From NCBI GenBank assembly GCA_029266655.1, contig JAQSWL010000009.1:1-45291 (forward strand): a stretch of DNA of 45,291 nucleotides, given 5' to 3'. Positions 1 through 8,209 of this stretch are shown here, piece after piece; position 1 is the stretch's first letter; each line of letters starts with the position of its first letter. The notes under the pieces were generated by a model. The model made no database searches, was not told the DNA's origin, and worked only from the letters and a program-made list of their open reading frames with translations. The translations under genes were made by a program, and so were the position numbers. Origin of the DNA: Candidatus Midichloriaceae bacterium. GTDB taxonomy: Bacteria > Pseudomonadota > Alphaproteobacteria > Rickettsiales > Midichloriaceae.

Positions 1-232
1 CCAAGGAGAAGCTGGCTTGCAGAAATAAACTTTGATATCAGAGAGTGATAATATTCCAAACTTTTTAAATTCAGATCCATTATCAAAAGTTATTGATTTT
101 TCCTAATCTATTAAATATAGGTTGCTATAAGAAAACTATTTTATGAAAAGCTTTAGTGTGGCGCCGAGGGTAATTATATAAGCTTAAGCGTAGATGAAGA
201 TGTGAAAATGAATTAAACAATAGAAAGGTAAA
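1..232. other. Left-edge stretch without a recognised gene
   Basis: AT-rich sequence downstream of the minus-strand pentapeptide gene. Frame 1 of the plus strand is open from the window edge to a TGA at 46-48 (15 codons), which could be the tail of a gene lying outside, but it is too short to identify. I see no tRNA, no convincing terminator and no copy of the local repeat families here. Confidence 0.4.
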
Positions 233-784
233 TTATAAGCCGCTACAGTCTTTAATCTCTGAATCTTTCCATACTACGCTTTCTAATTTAGTGTTTATAA
301 AACTAACTCTAAATAAGGTTGCTTTGGTAAAATTTGTATTTATTAATTCTGAATCTGTAAAACCTATAGATTCAAAGTTTGTAGATTCAAAGTTAGTATT
401 AGTAAGGTTTGAGTTTCTAATTCCGCCAAATTTTAAAATAGCATCTTTGAAATTTGCATTTTTCAAATTGCATTCTATAAAAGAAACTTTTGAAAGATTA
501 GCATCTTCGAAGTTAGCACCTTCGAAATTTACCTTTTCAAATTTTATAGCTCGTAAAGTTTTGCCTTTAAATATGGAGTTTTTCATGTTAGCTCCATAAA
601 ACTCCTTGCCTTTGCCAGCTGGTTCCACAAGATCATAACCTCGCATATCAACAGCTTCAAGATTTAAAGGCTTACTGACTTGCTCCTTTTTTAAGAAATG
701 TGAAAGCTTCTCTTCATCAGCGCAATATGCGACGCAAGGGAGCGCAAATACTAAGATAACAGATAAGGCTCGAATAATATTCAT
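233..784 (-). CDS. Secreted pentapeptide-repeat protein
   Basis: 183 aa. Residues 1-22 form a typical signal peptide (basic start, hydrophobic core, AYCA end), so export to the periplasm or beyond is likely. Residues about 62-170 carry degenerate pentapeptide repeats of the A(N/D)LxX type, for example GANFEDANLSKVSF and NTNFESTNFES, which fold into a right-handed quadrilateral beta helix. The exact function of such proteins is usually unknown. The ATG at 784 abuts the rpmB stop at 786, so it is probably the last gene of the infA-maf-rpmB transcription unit. Coupling of a secreted repeat protein to ribosomal genes is odd and may simply reflect read-through. Confidence 0.8.
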   Translation of the reverse strand: MNIIRALSVILVFALPCVAYCADEEKLSHFLKKEQVSKPLNLEAVDMRGYDLVEPAGKGKEFYGANMKNSIFKGKTLRAIKFEKVNFEGANFEDANLSKVSFIECNLKNANFKDAILKFGGIRNSNLTNTNFESTNFESIGFTDSELINTNFTKATLFRVSFINTKLESVVWKDSEIKDCSGL

Positions 785-785
785 A

Positions 786-1076
786 TTAGGCAGATTTTTT
801 AGCCTTAACCACTTTTGCTTTCAATTTTTTAGCTTCGTCTGCTAATTTAGATGCAGGGGTAGTAAGTAGGAAGTTATCTATGCCATCATTATGTTCGATA
901 GTGCGCACGCTGCTAGGTGTCAATCTTAAGCGAACTGATTTTTTTAGAATTTCGCTGAAGAATGATACGATTTGCAAATTAGGCAAGAATCTTCTTCTAG
1001 TTTTTCTATTAGAGTGAGATACCTTATTCCCAACCATAATGCTTTTTTTACCATCAACAGAACAAGCGCGTGTCAT
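786..1076 (-). CDS. rpmB: 50S ribosomal protein L28
   Basis: 96 aa from the chosen ATG. The sequence begins MTRACSVDGK and contains the L28 core GNKVSHSNRKTRRRFLPNLQ, followed by the LRLTPSSVRTIEHNDGID segment. It is a structural protein of the large ribosomal subunit. The frame stays open upstream to a TTG at 1100 (an eight-residue MFIMVSDK extension), but family members start at M-[ST]-R-x-C, so 1076 is preferred. No clear Shine-Dalgarno sequence is visible for either start. It lies 60 nt downstream of maf on the same strand and directly upstream of the pentapeptide gene. The C-terminus is Lys/Ala-rich, as is usual in alphaproteobacteria. Confidence 0.93.
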   Translation of the reverse strand: MTRACSVDGKKSIMVGNKVSHSNRKTRRRFLPNLQIVSFFSEILKKSVRLRLTPSSVRTIEHNDGIDNFLLTTPASKLADEAKKLKAKVVKAKKSA

Positions 1077-1136
1077 TTTATCTGAAACCATTATAAACAA
1101 TTAAGTATGCCAATTATGCTCAATAATTCAAAATGT

Positions 1137-1751
1137 TCAAGTTTTTTCTTTTGAGCGCAATCCTTGTGCAGACACATTAAAATTTTTCAACAAGTTAACT
1201 GTTTCATATAAAGGCAGGCCCATAACATTTGAGTGGGTTCCAGATATGCGCTTAATCACAGCGCCGGCCATGCCTATTATTGTATAACCGCCGCATTTGT
1301 CATGCCACTCACCAGAGTCTAAAAGCATCTTGATATCTGAAGTAGTTAGCACCTTAAATTGCACAATTGTGCATACAGCTTTTTTGGAAATTCTTATAAT
1401 ATCACCATTTTCAGAGCTTTTAATTGCACAGATACCAGTTATAACTTTGTGCCTTCTGCCAGATAGCATTTTAAAAAACTTCTCCGCCTCTGCAGCATCT
1501 CTTGGTTTCCCAAGTATTCTTCTTCCTAATGCAACTGTTGAATCTGCGCCTAGCACAACATCTCCTGGGTGCTTCAAGGAGACAGCTGTAGCCTTCTCTA
1601 CAGCCAGCCTTAAGCAGTAGTTGGTTGGGAGCTCGGAGGGTAGGGGAGTTTCATCTATATCAGCGGGGCAAACTTTGTTAGGAATAATGCCAACTTGCTT
1701 AAGCAAATCTAATCTCCTGGGGGAAGATGATGCTAATATAAGTTTATTCAT
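1137..1751 (-). CDS. maf: Maf-family nucleoside triphosphate pyrophosphatase
   Basis: 204 aa. Maf proteins hydrolyse non-canonical or modified nucleoside triphosphates to monophosphate and pyrophosphate in the cytoplasm. Visible family signatures are the N-terminal substrate loop LASSSPRR (6-13), DIDE (31-34), EKA (52-54), GADST with the catalytic-base Asp70, and the C-terminal [10 protein letters not shown] block followed by [12 protein letters not shown]. The start ATG overlaps the infA stop by four bases (ATGA), a translational-coupling arrangement. infA-maf is a common alphaproteobacterial pair. The substrate subclass (dTTP/UTP or m7GTP) cannot be settled from the sequence alone. Confidence 0.93.
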   Translation of the reverse strand: MNKLILASSSPRRLDLLKQVGIIPNKVCPADIDETPLPSELPTNYCLRLAVEKATAVSLKHPGDVVLGADSTVALGRRILGKPRDAAEAEKFFKMLSGRRHKVITGICAIKSSENGDIIRISKKAVCTIVQFKVLTTSDIKMLLDSGEWHDKCGGYTIIGMAGAVIKRISGTHSNVMGLPLYETVNLLKNFNVSAQGLRSKEKT

Positions 1752-2020
1752 GATTGAGGTGTTGGGGTGGCATCCGTTGCGTCACTATTGATAGGCGCGC
1801 CAACTTTATGTCTATGTGTAACTCTGCCTTTAGAAAGGTCATATGGCGTCATCTCTACGGTAACATCATCACCCACTAAGACTCTGATTCTATTTTTACG
1901 CATTTTACCAGATGTATAAGCAATAATCTGGTGCCCGTTAGAAAGCTCTACGCGAAAGGTAGCATTAGGTAGAAGCTCCAATACCTTGCCTCTAAATTCA
2001 ATTAACTCTTCTTTAGCCAT
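1748..2020 (-). CDS. infA: Translation initiation factor IF-1
   Basis: 90 aa from [13 protein letters not shown]. The first 72 residues are a complete IF-1 OB-fold ending GRVTHRHK, which binds the 30S A site with IF-2 and IF-3. An 18-residue Ala/Asp/Thr/Pro-rich tail beyond residue 72 is extra compared with most IF-1 proteins. The frame opens three codons further upstream, but IF-1 starts at MAKE. The stop codon is shared in an ATGA overlap with maf. Upstream, between this gene and the antiporter, lies a 160-bp palindromic repeat, so the promoter must lie in 2021-2122 or within that repeat. Confidence 0.95.
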   Translation of the reverse strand: MAKEELIEFRGKVLELLPNATFRVELSNGHQIIAYTSGKMRKNRIRVLVGDDVTVEMTPYDLSKGRVTHRHKVGAPINSDATDATPTPQS

Positions 2021-2122
2021 AAACCGCAATATTAATAATTATAAGATATGAAAACATCATAGTTTAAAGCATATAATATGCAAGTGATAGATGTAATAAC
2101 TATAAGCCTATAAAAAGCTTTA

Positions 2123-2282
2123 TATACTTCGTTAATTTGAAAAATTGGAGCGTCACAGCTAATTTCTCTGCATCCGCACCTATTGGCATAGGCTTACGGT
2201 GCTCGCAATTGCTGCTCCTCCCACTTCTCCAAATTTCCTGTCGTCTATACCTTTTGCCAACTCTTAATTTACGAGAGGTATA
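2123..2282 (+). repeat. Palindromic repeat family R159, copy A (complete)
   Basis: 160-bp element with imperfect terminal inverted repeats: TATACTTCGTTAATTTG at the left, and CTTAATTTACGAGAGGTATA at the right. The middle holds GCACCTATTGGCATAGGC, which can fold with the downstream CGGTGC. Nearly the same sequence recurs at 16405-16563, 42895-43053 and, interrupted, at 19128-19444. The right end is one base from the stop codon of the antiporter gene (2284-2286). There is no coding capacity of its own; small frames inside it are fortuitous. It resembles Rickettsia palindromic elements in size and layout, but I cannot assign it to a named family. Confidence 0.9.
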
Positions 2283-2283
2283 T

Positions 2284-4032
2284 TTATTCACTATCGGTTT
2301 TCTTAGAAGGAGCAATCCCACTGAATAGCTCAATCTCTTCAGTAAATGAATAATCATTTCTGCGGAATACATCTTTAATATCAAGTATATTATGCTCAGC
2401 AACCCCTAAATTTTTAAGCAGTGACCCGCCAAGCTGTAACCCTGTTTCAATAGTTGCAGGCACGGCATAGGTGGCGCCTAATTTTTTCAGCCCTCTACCA
2501 TGGCGGAAATCTTCTGCTCGTGTAATAACATCTAAGTCACGATAGTGATGAGATATAGTTTTCACCGCTTTCCGTAAAGATTCTTTATCTGTCATTGTAA
2601 GAATAATGCATCTAGCGCGCTCTACTCCAACTGAACGCAATACATCTATATCAGCAAGATCACCATGATATACAGGGAAACCCTTTGATCTTGCTTTTTT
2701 AACCAGCATAAGGTTGCTGTCTACGGCAATGTAATTGAATTGAGATTCTGAAAGCATATAGGCTATCACTCTGCCTACCCTTCCAAAGCCAGAAATAATT
2801 ATATGTGAATCAAGGTCGCTAACGCCTTTGAATTCATTGTGCTTATCTAGCTCTTCTGCCCAATCTAGTTTGTTTTCAAGCTTACTACCAATTACAGAAA
2901 GTAGCGGAGTTACTGCCATGCTGATAGCAACTGCAACTAATAAGAATTGAGCGGTTTGAGGTGAGAGAACATTTTGAGTTGCCGCTATACTAAATAGAAT
3001 AAATGCAAACTCACTGCCTTGAGATATCAATAAAGCAGAATGCAAGGAAGCCCCAAGCCTAAATTTAAATATTTTGCAAAGAATGAATATTATAACAGCT
3101 TTTATGCAAATTAGTGCTACTGCGGCTGCTACAACCGAAGTTGCATTGTCCATTATGAAATGAAAGTCTATGGACATACCTACAGAAAGGAAAAATAGCC
3201 CTAACAGCAATCCTTTAAATGGCATTATACTAAGCTCTACCCTATGCCTGTATTCTGTCTCTGCAATTAAAATACCAGCTATAAACGCCCCCATAGCTGT
3301 AGATAAACCTGCTTGCGCAGTTAGCATAGCGGCACCTAATACTATTAAAAGAGTGGTAGCTATAAATACTTCTTCAGATTTTGCAGAACCAATTATTCGT
3401 AAAAATGGACGCAAAAATAACCTTCCCGCTACTGTAATAAGTACAACTGCAGCCAAAGCTTTAAGTGAAGAGACACCCAGAGCACTAACTAAACTATGCC
3501 CGCCATCTGAGGATTCACTTAAAATTGGAACTAAGGCTAATAATGGAATAACGGCAAAATCTTGCATCAAGAGTACTGAAAGAGAAAGCCTACCAACTTG
3601 AGTGGATTGTAATTTATTTTCTGATAACACCTGAAGTACAATGGCAGTTGAGGAAAGTGATAGAGCTGATCCTACAAAAATTGCAACCGTAGCGCTAAGC
3701 CCGAAAAATTTAAATAATATATAACCAATAGCAACCGAGCTTACAATTAATTGTGCGCCCCCAAAGCCAAATACGAACCATCGCATATGAATTAAACGCT
3801 CAAATGTCAGCTCCAGTCCTATGGCAAAGAGGAGAAATACTACGCCAAATTCAGATATGTTATGCGCATAGGAAGGTTCTTTTATAAGATCGAAGCCAAA
3901 TTTCCCAATAGCTGCCCCAAGGATAAGGTAGCCCAAAACTGGGCTTAATTTCAGCCTCCTAGATAAAACAACATTAACCACAGAAACTGAAAGCAAAGTT
4001 AAAACATCTGGCAAGTATCCTAGGTTATTCAT
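2284..4032 (-). CDS. CPA2 cation:proton antiporter with RCK/TrkA-N domain (KefB-like)
   Basis: 582 aa from the ATG at 4032, which has GGAGG five bases upstream; a GTG at 4044 is the in-frame alternative but overlaps that SD. Residues 1-380 form about 12 membrane segments of the Na/H-exchanger type, with the CPA2 motif QDFA (157-160) and GAFIAG. Residues about 410-530 form a cytoplasmic RCK_N domain starting HIIISGFGRVGRV, with the GxGxxG dinucleotide loop at 415-420. Such proteins exchange K+ or Na+ for H+ under nucleotide control. KefB/KefC is the closest well-known type, but glutathione gating cannot be shown from sequence. It is flanked downstream by repeat copy A. Confidence 0.88.
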   Translation of the reverse strand: MNNLGYLPDVLTLLSVSVVNVVLSRRLKLSPVLGYLILGAAIGKFGFDLIKEPSYAHNISEFGVVFLLFAIGLELTFERLIHMRWFVFGFGGAQLIVSSVAIGYILFKFFGLSATVAIFVGSALSLSSTAIVLQVLSENKLQSTQVGRLSLSVLLMQDFAVIPLLALVPILSESSDGGHSLVSALGVSSLKALAAVVLITVAGRLFLRPFLRIIGSAKSEEVFIATTLLIVLGAAMLTAQAGLSTAMGAFIAGILIAETEYRHRVELSIMPFKGLLLGLFFLSVGMSIDFHFIMDNATSVVAAAVALICIKAVIIFILCKIFKFRLGASLHSALLISQGSEFAFILFSIAATQNVLSPQTAQFLLVAVAISMAVTPLLSVIGSKLENKLDWAEELDKHNEFKGVSDLDSHIIISGFGRVGRVIAYMLSESQFNYIAVDSNLMLVKKARSKGFPVYHGDLADIDVLRSVGVERARCIILTMTDKESLRKAVKTISHHYRDLDVITRAEDFRHGRGLKKLGATYAVPATIETGLQLGGSLLKNLGVAEHNILDIKDVFRRNDYSFTEEIELFSGIAPSKKTDSE

Positions 4033-4153
4033 CAATTCCTCCACATAACTTTCTCAGTATACTCATTGAAAGGTATAGGACAAGTTTTTTATGGAACTCA
4101 AAGCCACAATGCATTAAAGTGATGAAAGAATTTAATGTATTTTATGAGATAAT

Positions 4154-5377
4154 ATGAGGGTGTCAAAAGCATTAACGCAAATAAAACAACTTGTTATGCC
4201 AATAATCTTAATCACCATACTTTGTTTGGTGTTTTCGTTGGGCTCTACTTTAGACTTGAACACAAAGCGCTTTTTGCTTTCTTTGAGCCTTGCGATTAAA
4301 TCTTGCATTCTTTTAGTATTGCCAATTTTTATTATTGTTTTTGTGGCTTGCGCTCTAATGCAAATGCGTAAGAAGGCTCTAAAATACTTCTTACTGCTAA
4401 CTTTTTTTGTCTTCGTATCTAATTTTATTGCCGTTTTTTTTGGATATGGTTTTTTCCATTTAATTTCTAGTTATCCAAATCATTATTTCATTGCGCCTAT
4501 AAAGAATGAGCTTGTTCCGCTTTATATAATTAATGAATTTCAAATTATATCAAACATTCATGGTTTATTCTTAGGATTCATTCTTGGCATTATGCTTAGC
4601 TTTTATGCAACTCCGCAGTCGGAAAGCGTTTTGGAAAAGGCGCAAAATCTATGTAGTTTACTACTAAGATTTTTGATTGTGCCGCTTCTGCCATTCCTCA
4701 TTTTAGGTTTTGCTATTAAAATTCAACATGAGGGAGTTTTAGAAACTTCAGCTGCCGGTTATGGAAAAATTCTTTTAAATTTTATACTGGCGCAGCTCTG
4801 TTATGTAATAATATTACTTGTGGTTACTAGTGGATTCAAAGCCAGAAAAGCTATTAATATTTTAGGCAAAGTCATACCTGCCAGTATTACAGGGTTTTCT
4901 ACTTTCTCTAGTGCGGCAACCATGCCAGTTACTATCTCTTGCGCAGAAAAAGTTTTGAAGGATAAATCTCTTGCCAGGCTTTTTGTACCAGCTACTGTAA
5001 ATATTCACTTGGTGGGAACTGCAATTGGTATGAACATTATTATATTAAGTTGCATAACTTTATATGGATCCCCTGTACCAAGCTATCAAGAATTTCTGCC
5101 ATTTTCTTTTTTCTTTGCAGTTATGATGTTTGCCGTTGTTGGTGTTCCTGGTGGTTCGGTATTTATAATAGCCCCATTGATCGAGCAGTATTTGGGAGTG
5201 GGTACAGAAGCAATCGCGCTAATTACAGCTTTGGTTTTATTGTTTGATCCTATAGATACTTCGTTCAACACAACCATTAATGCAATTTCAGCTAGGCTTT
5301 TTGAAAGAGTCTATAACTTCATAGACTCTTTCAAATTTTTTAAATTAAGGCGATCAGAGGAATTAGAAATTAAATGA
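4154..5377 (+). CDS. Dicarboxylate/amino acid:cation symporter (DAACS/GltP-like)
   Basis: 407 aa, with about eight membrane segments and the two re-entrant loops of the family. Signatures are STFSSAATMP (the serine-rich hairpin 1), HLVGTAIGMN (TM7, where the canonical family has NMDGT), GVPGGSV (hairpin 2) and the TM8 motif FDPIDTSFNTTINA. DAACS proteins import C4-dicarboxylates, glutamate or aspartate with Na+ or H+ into the cytoplasm, a plausible carbon source for an intracellular bacterium. Replacement of the NMDGT segment by HLVGT suggests altered cation or substrate binding. The stop overlaps the next gene in ATGA. No good SD precedes the ATG at 4154. Confidence 0.85.
   Translation: MRVSKALTQIKQLVMPIILITILCLVFSLGSTLDLNTKRFLLSLSLAIKSCILLVLPIFIIVFVACALMQMRKKALKYFLLLTFFVFVSNFIAVFFGYGFFHLISSYPNHYFIAPIKNELVPLYIINEFQIISNIHGLFLGFILGIMLSFYATPQSESVLEKAQNLCSLLLRFLIVPLLPFLILGFAIKIQHEGVLETSAAGYGKILLNFILAQLCYVIILLVVTSGFKARKAINILGKVIPASITGFSTFSSAATMPVTISCAEKVLKDKSLARLFVPATVNIHLVGTAIGMNIIILSCITLYGSPVPSYQEFLPFSFFFAVMMFAVVGVPGGSVFIIAPLIEQYLGVGTEAIALITALVLLFDPIDTSFNTTINAISARLFERVYNFIDSFKFFKLRRSEELEIK
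5303..5332 (+). other. Perfect 12-bp hairpin inside the symporter gene
   Basis: GAAAGAGTCTAT and ATAGACTCTTTC are perfectly complementary around the six-base loop AACTTC, followed by CAAATTTTTTAAA. The shape is that of an intrinsic terminator with an AT-rich stem and a short T tract, but it lies 45 bases before the symporter stop and upstream of the overlapping epimerase gene. It could cause partial termination or stabilise the 3' end. The stem is low in GC, so the strength is uncertain. Confidence 0.4.
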
Positions 5378-6243
5378 GTCGCCATTTGTTTTGCTTCGGT
5401 CTTGGATATACTGCAACTAGGTTAGTTAATAATCTTAGTAATTCTTCTGATTGGGTGTTCTCTGGCACTAGTAGATCTGAGCGTAGTGTCGGCAGAGTTT
5501 CAATGTATAATCTAGATTCATTGCTTGTTCTCCCTGACGATATTACTCATATTTTGATTTCAATTCCGCCAAAAGATAAGGGGGATATTGTTTACGATCG
5601 ATTCTCTAGACAGATAGCAAAATTAAAAAATCTCAAATGGGTATGTTTCTTATCTTCTACTGGAGTTTATGGTGACCATAAGGGTGAGTGGGTAAACGAA
5701 GAATCTATTGTGAGTGTAGGAGCACATGTTGCAAGGGCTAGGTTGATTGCTGAAAATCAGTGGTTAGGCTTGCAGGCGGATGGAGTTTCCACTCATATTA
5801 TGCGGCTCTCAGGAATTTATGGCCCTGGTAGGAGCCAGCTAGAAAACGCTCTTTCTGGCAAATTAAAAATCATTGATAAGTCAGACGTAATCTTCTCTCG
5901 CATCCATGTAGATGACATTGTTAAAGCTTTGGTAGCATCTATGGCATCGCCTAATTCTGGCTCTATTTATAATTTAGCTGATGATTATCCTTGTAACTCA
6001 AGAGAGGTTGCGGAATTTGCTTGTAAGCTGCTTGGCATTACTCCTCCGCATCCAATATCACTGGAAGAAGCTGCTCTTACAGAAATGGGGATGAGTTTTT
6101 ATTCTCAAAGCAAACGCGTTAATAATAGCAAGATTAAACGCGAATTATCACTTAACTGGAGTTACCCAACTTATAAGGAAGGAATGCTAGCTATAGCAAA
6201 AGAGTGTGGTTACCAAATTATATCAGATTTTGAGGGAAATTAG
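5374..6243 (+). CDS. NAD-dependent epimerase/dehydratase (extended SDR, YeeZ-like)
   Basis: 289 aa. It starts MSRHLFCFGLGYTATRL, a Rossmann fold with a GxGxxx dinucleotide loop at residues 9-14. Residues about 95-125 hold SSTGVYGDHKGEWVNEES, the usual SDR segment containing the catalytic Ser/Thr and the region of the Tyr. MRLSGIYGPGRSQL follows at about 150. This is the YeeZ/GalE-like extended SDR fold found in many alphaproteobacteria. The substrate is unknown, and a sugar nucleotide is possible. It overlaps the upstream symporter by four bases, so the two are co-translated. No obvious pathway link between them is visible. Confidence 0.8.
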   Translation: MSRHLFCFGLGYTATRLVNNLSNSSDWVFSGTSRSERSVGRVSMYNLDSLLVLPDDITHILISIPPKDKGDIVYDRFSRQIAKLKNLKWVCFLSSTGVYGDHKGEWVNEESIVSVGAHVARARLIAENQWLGLQADGVSTHIMRLSGIYGPGRSQLENALSGKLKIIDKSDVIFSRIHVDDIVKALVASMASPNSGSIYNLADDYPCNSREVAEFACKLLGITPPHPISLEEAALTEMGMSFYSQSKRVNNSKIKRELSLNWSYPTYKEGMLAIAKECGYQIISDFEGN

Positions 6244-6294
6244 CTGCATTTTGAGGTTGAATTTCTTATAATATTAAGAAAATAGGGGGATAAT

Positions 6295-6960
6295 ATGGCT
6301 AAAGAGAAAGAGTGGGTTGTAGCAATTGGTGATGTGTTAGATGGGTGCCAAATATTCGTAACAACAGATCCTTATAATCTTTCAAATGAAAGCGAGATAT
6401 GTGCTATTATAGGGGTTCGCGATGACCCAGTTGACATACTGGTTTTGCAAATAGTAGATTTGAAATATCTCGAACGTGAATCAAAGTGCACAGATGGAAG
6501 CGTTTATAAGGGTGCAAATCTTGTTTGCGGTATTATTCAAGCAAGTTTAGAGGAGTTCCCCAAGCGCAAGGTGGATATAAGGTTGAATGAGGGAGATAGT
6601 CTTCCTACAAGTACAATCGATTTAATAAAAAGACTTGTAAAAGGAGAGGCGTTTAACCTAATCCATGTTAATGGCATAAAAATTCAAGATTACGAAAAAA
6701 CTCTAAAAGGAGAGAAAGCGGAGACAAAAGGAGAAAAAGCGGAGACAATTACTAATAACAGCAGTTCTAAAGTTGGTGATATGTTTTTGGGTGCTGCCTT
6801 ACTAGCGACGATAGACTTAGCATATAATTATCTAAGCCACTCTTGCTTACCAACAGCCAATCCGCTTATAATAACAAAATGCACATTAATAGTTGGTTCT
6901 TTGCTTTATATAGCAAGCCAATGCTTTAAAGGACCAGAAGATTATATAGGTATTAGATAA
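6295..6960 (+). CDS. Unknown protein with C-terminal membrane hairpin
   Basis: 221 aa, not recognised. A strong AGGGGGA SD lies four bases before the ATG. Residues 1-135 are soluble and mixed alpha/beta, with no catalytic motif I can name. Residues about 136-149 contain a direct duplication GEKAETK-GEKAET that comes from a near-perfect 21-nt DNA repeat at about 6707-6748. Two hydrophobic segments follow (about 162-180 and 192-212), separated by a short loop, which suggests a membrane hairpin at the C-terminus. A small dyad TTTCTTA/TAAGAAA sits just upstream at about 6261-6281. A lineage-specific or host-facing protein is possible, but nothing proves it. Confidence 0.6.
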   Translation: MAKEKEWVVAIGDVLDGCQIFVTTDPYNLSNESEICAIIGVRDDPVDILVLQIVDLKYLERESKCTDGSVYKGANLVCGIIQASLEEFPKRKVDIRLNEGDSLPTSTIDLIKRLVKGEAFNLIHVNGIKIQDYEKTLKGEKAETKGEKAETITNNSSSKVGDMFLGAALLATIDLAYNYLSHSCLPTANPLIITKCTLIVGSLLYIASQCFKGPEDYIGIR

Positions 6961-6995
6961 AAATCAATAGATTGCCTCTTAATGTCGGAGGTATG

Positions 6996-7034
6996 CAACT
7001 CTTAATTGACGCTATCTTATATATAGATTAGCGT
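6996..7034 (+). promoter_or_regulatory. Dyad and repeat relic upstream of the efflux operon
   Basis: GCAACTCTTAATTGACG matches the right end of the R159 repeat (CCAACTCTTAATTTACG) almost base for base. It is followed by the dyad ACGCTA...TAGCGT (7009-7034) around TATATATA. TTGACG at 7006-7011 resembles a -35 box, but no good -10 sits at the standard distance. It may be a promoter/operator built on a relic repeat end for the ABC operon starting at 7065. This is an inference from position and symmetry. Confidence 0.35.
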
Positions 7035-7064
7035 TGTACCATTGGGTTTTATAAAAGGCAAGGC

Positions 7065-8204
7065 ATGCTTAATGTTGCTCTTAAAATGTTAATTGGAGAT
7101 AAAGCAAAGTATATAGGGCTGGTATTTGGTGTTACTTTTGCAACTTTACTCATATCCCAACAAGTTTCCATTTTTATTGGAATTATGTCGCGAACTGCAG
7201 GTTCTATTTATGCGGTTTCTGAGGCAGATATTTGGGTTATGGATCCTAGGGTTAGATACATCGATGAAGTTGAACCAATGCGTGATGTTGAGTTAACTAA
7301 TGTCCGTTCTGTTGCTGGTGTAGAATGGGCGGTTCCTTTTTATAAAGGCCTTACTACTATTCGACTGTCAGATGGTTTAACTCAACAAGTGCAGCTTATA
7401 GGTGTGGATAATGTAAGTTTAATAGGGCTGTGTGCAACTATGACGATGGGAGAGCCTCAATCCATCTTAAAGCCTCAAAGTGCTATTATGGATAGCAATG
7501 GGTTTAAATTCACCTGGCCTGGCCAGCCATTTACGCTTGGTAAGCATATTGAATTAAATGATAGCAGACTGATTATTAATGGCATATGTGATGCCCCACC
7601 TACTTTTCTAACTTTTCCAATTGTATATATTACCTATAACAAGGCTATGGAAGTCACACCGCCTCAGCGCAACAAAATGCCTTTCCTGCTTGTTAAAGCT
7701 AGAGAAGGGCAAGATCTACAGCAATTAAAGCAAGCAATTAAAGATCGTACTGGGCTACAAGCCCTTACACAGAATGAATTTGCTTGGCGTAGCATTAATT
7801 ATTATTTAGAGCGTACTGGTATTCCTATTAACTTCGGTATTACTATCCTACTTGGAGTTATAATAGGCGCGGCTATTACTGCGCAAACTTTTTATATATT
7901 TGTGGTAGAAAACTTAAAGCAATTTGCTGCTATGAAAGCAATAGGTTTTACAAATCAGCAGCTTTTTAAAATAGTCTTCACTCAGGCTTCTGTTGTATAC
8001 GTGCTTGGTTATAGCCTTGGTATTGGATTTACGGCATTTTTCTTTTTTATGACAAAGGATGCACCAGCATTAAAAGGTTTTGAGCTCCATTGGCAGGTGA
8101 TGGCTGGTACTGCAGGATTAATTGCAGTGATTATATTAAGTTCTATTATTTTTAGTTTGCGCAAAGTCTTTAATCTTGATCCAGCATTAGTATTTAGGGG
8201 GTAA
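7065..8204 (+). CDS. ABC transporter permease, FtsX/MacB-type (DevC-like)
   Basis: 379 aa. There is one N-terminal membrane segment (about 18-38), a periplasmic domain of about 220 residues beginning SIYAVSEADIWVMDP, and three C-terminal membrane segments from about residue 255 to the end, with the FtsX-type motif NLKQFAAMKAIGFTNQQL. This four-TM layout is that of FtsX, MacB and DevC permeases, which drive export from the periplasm by mechanotransmission and do not pump through a channel. It is the first gene of a four-gene efflux operon, and the ATPase begins five bases downstream. The substrate is unknown. Confidence 0.85.
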   Translation: MLNVALKMLIGDKAKYIGLVFGVTFATLLISQQVSIFIGIMSRTAGSIYAVSEADIWVMDPRVRYIDEVEPMRDVELTNVRSVAGVEWAVPFYKGLTTIRLSDGLTQQVQLIGVDNVSLIGLCATMTMGEPQSILKPQSAIMDSNGFKFTWPGQPFTLGKHIELNDSRLIINGICDAPPTFLTFPIVYITYNKAMEVTPPQRNKMPFLLVKAREGQDLQQLKQAIKDRTGLQALTQNEFAWRSINYYLERTGIPINFGITILLGVIIGAAITAQTFYIFVVENLKQFAAMKAIGFTNQQLFKIVFTQASVVYVLGYSLGIGFTAFFFFMTKDAPALKGFELHWQVMAGTAGLIAVIILSSIIFSLRKVFNLDPALVFRG

Positions 8205-8209
8205 GTAAT

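Noticed and set aside
1-48. Open frame from the left edge ending at TGA 46-48, as the end of a gene
   Set aside because: Only 15 codons are visible and they match nothing I recognise.
2137-2328. Small plus-strand frames across the R159 copies, also at 16427-16609, 19276-19464 and 42843-43070
   Set aside because: They repeat because the element repeats; none has an SD and the starts and ends differ between copies.
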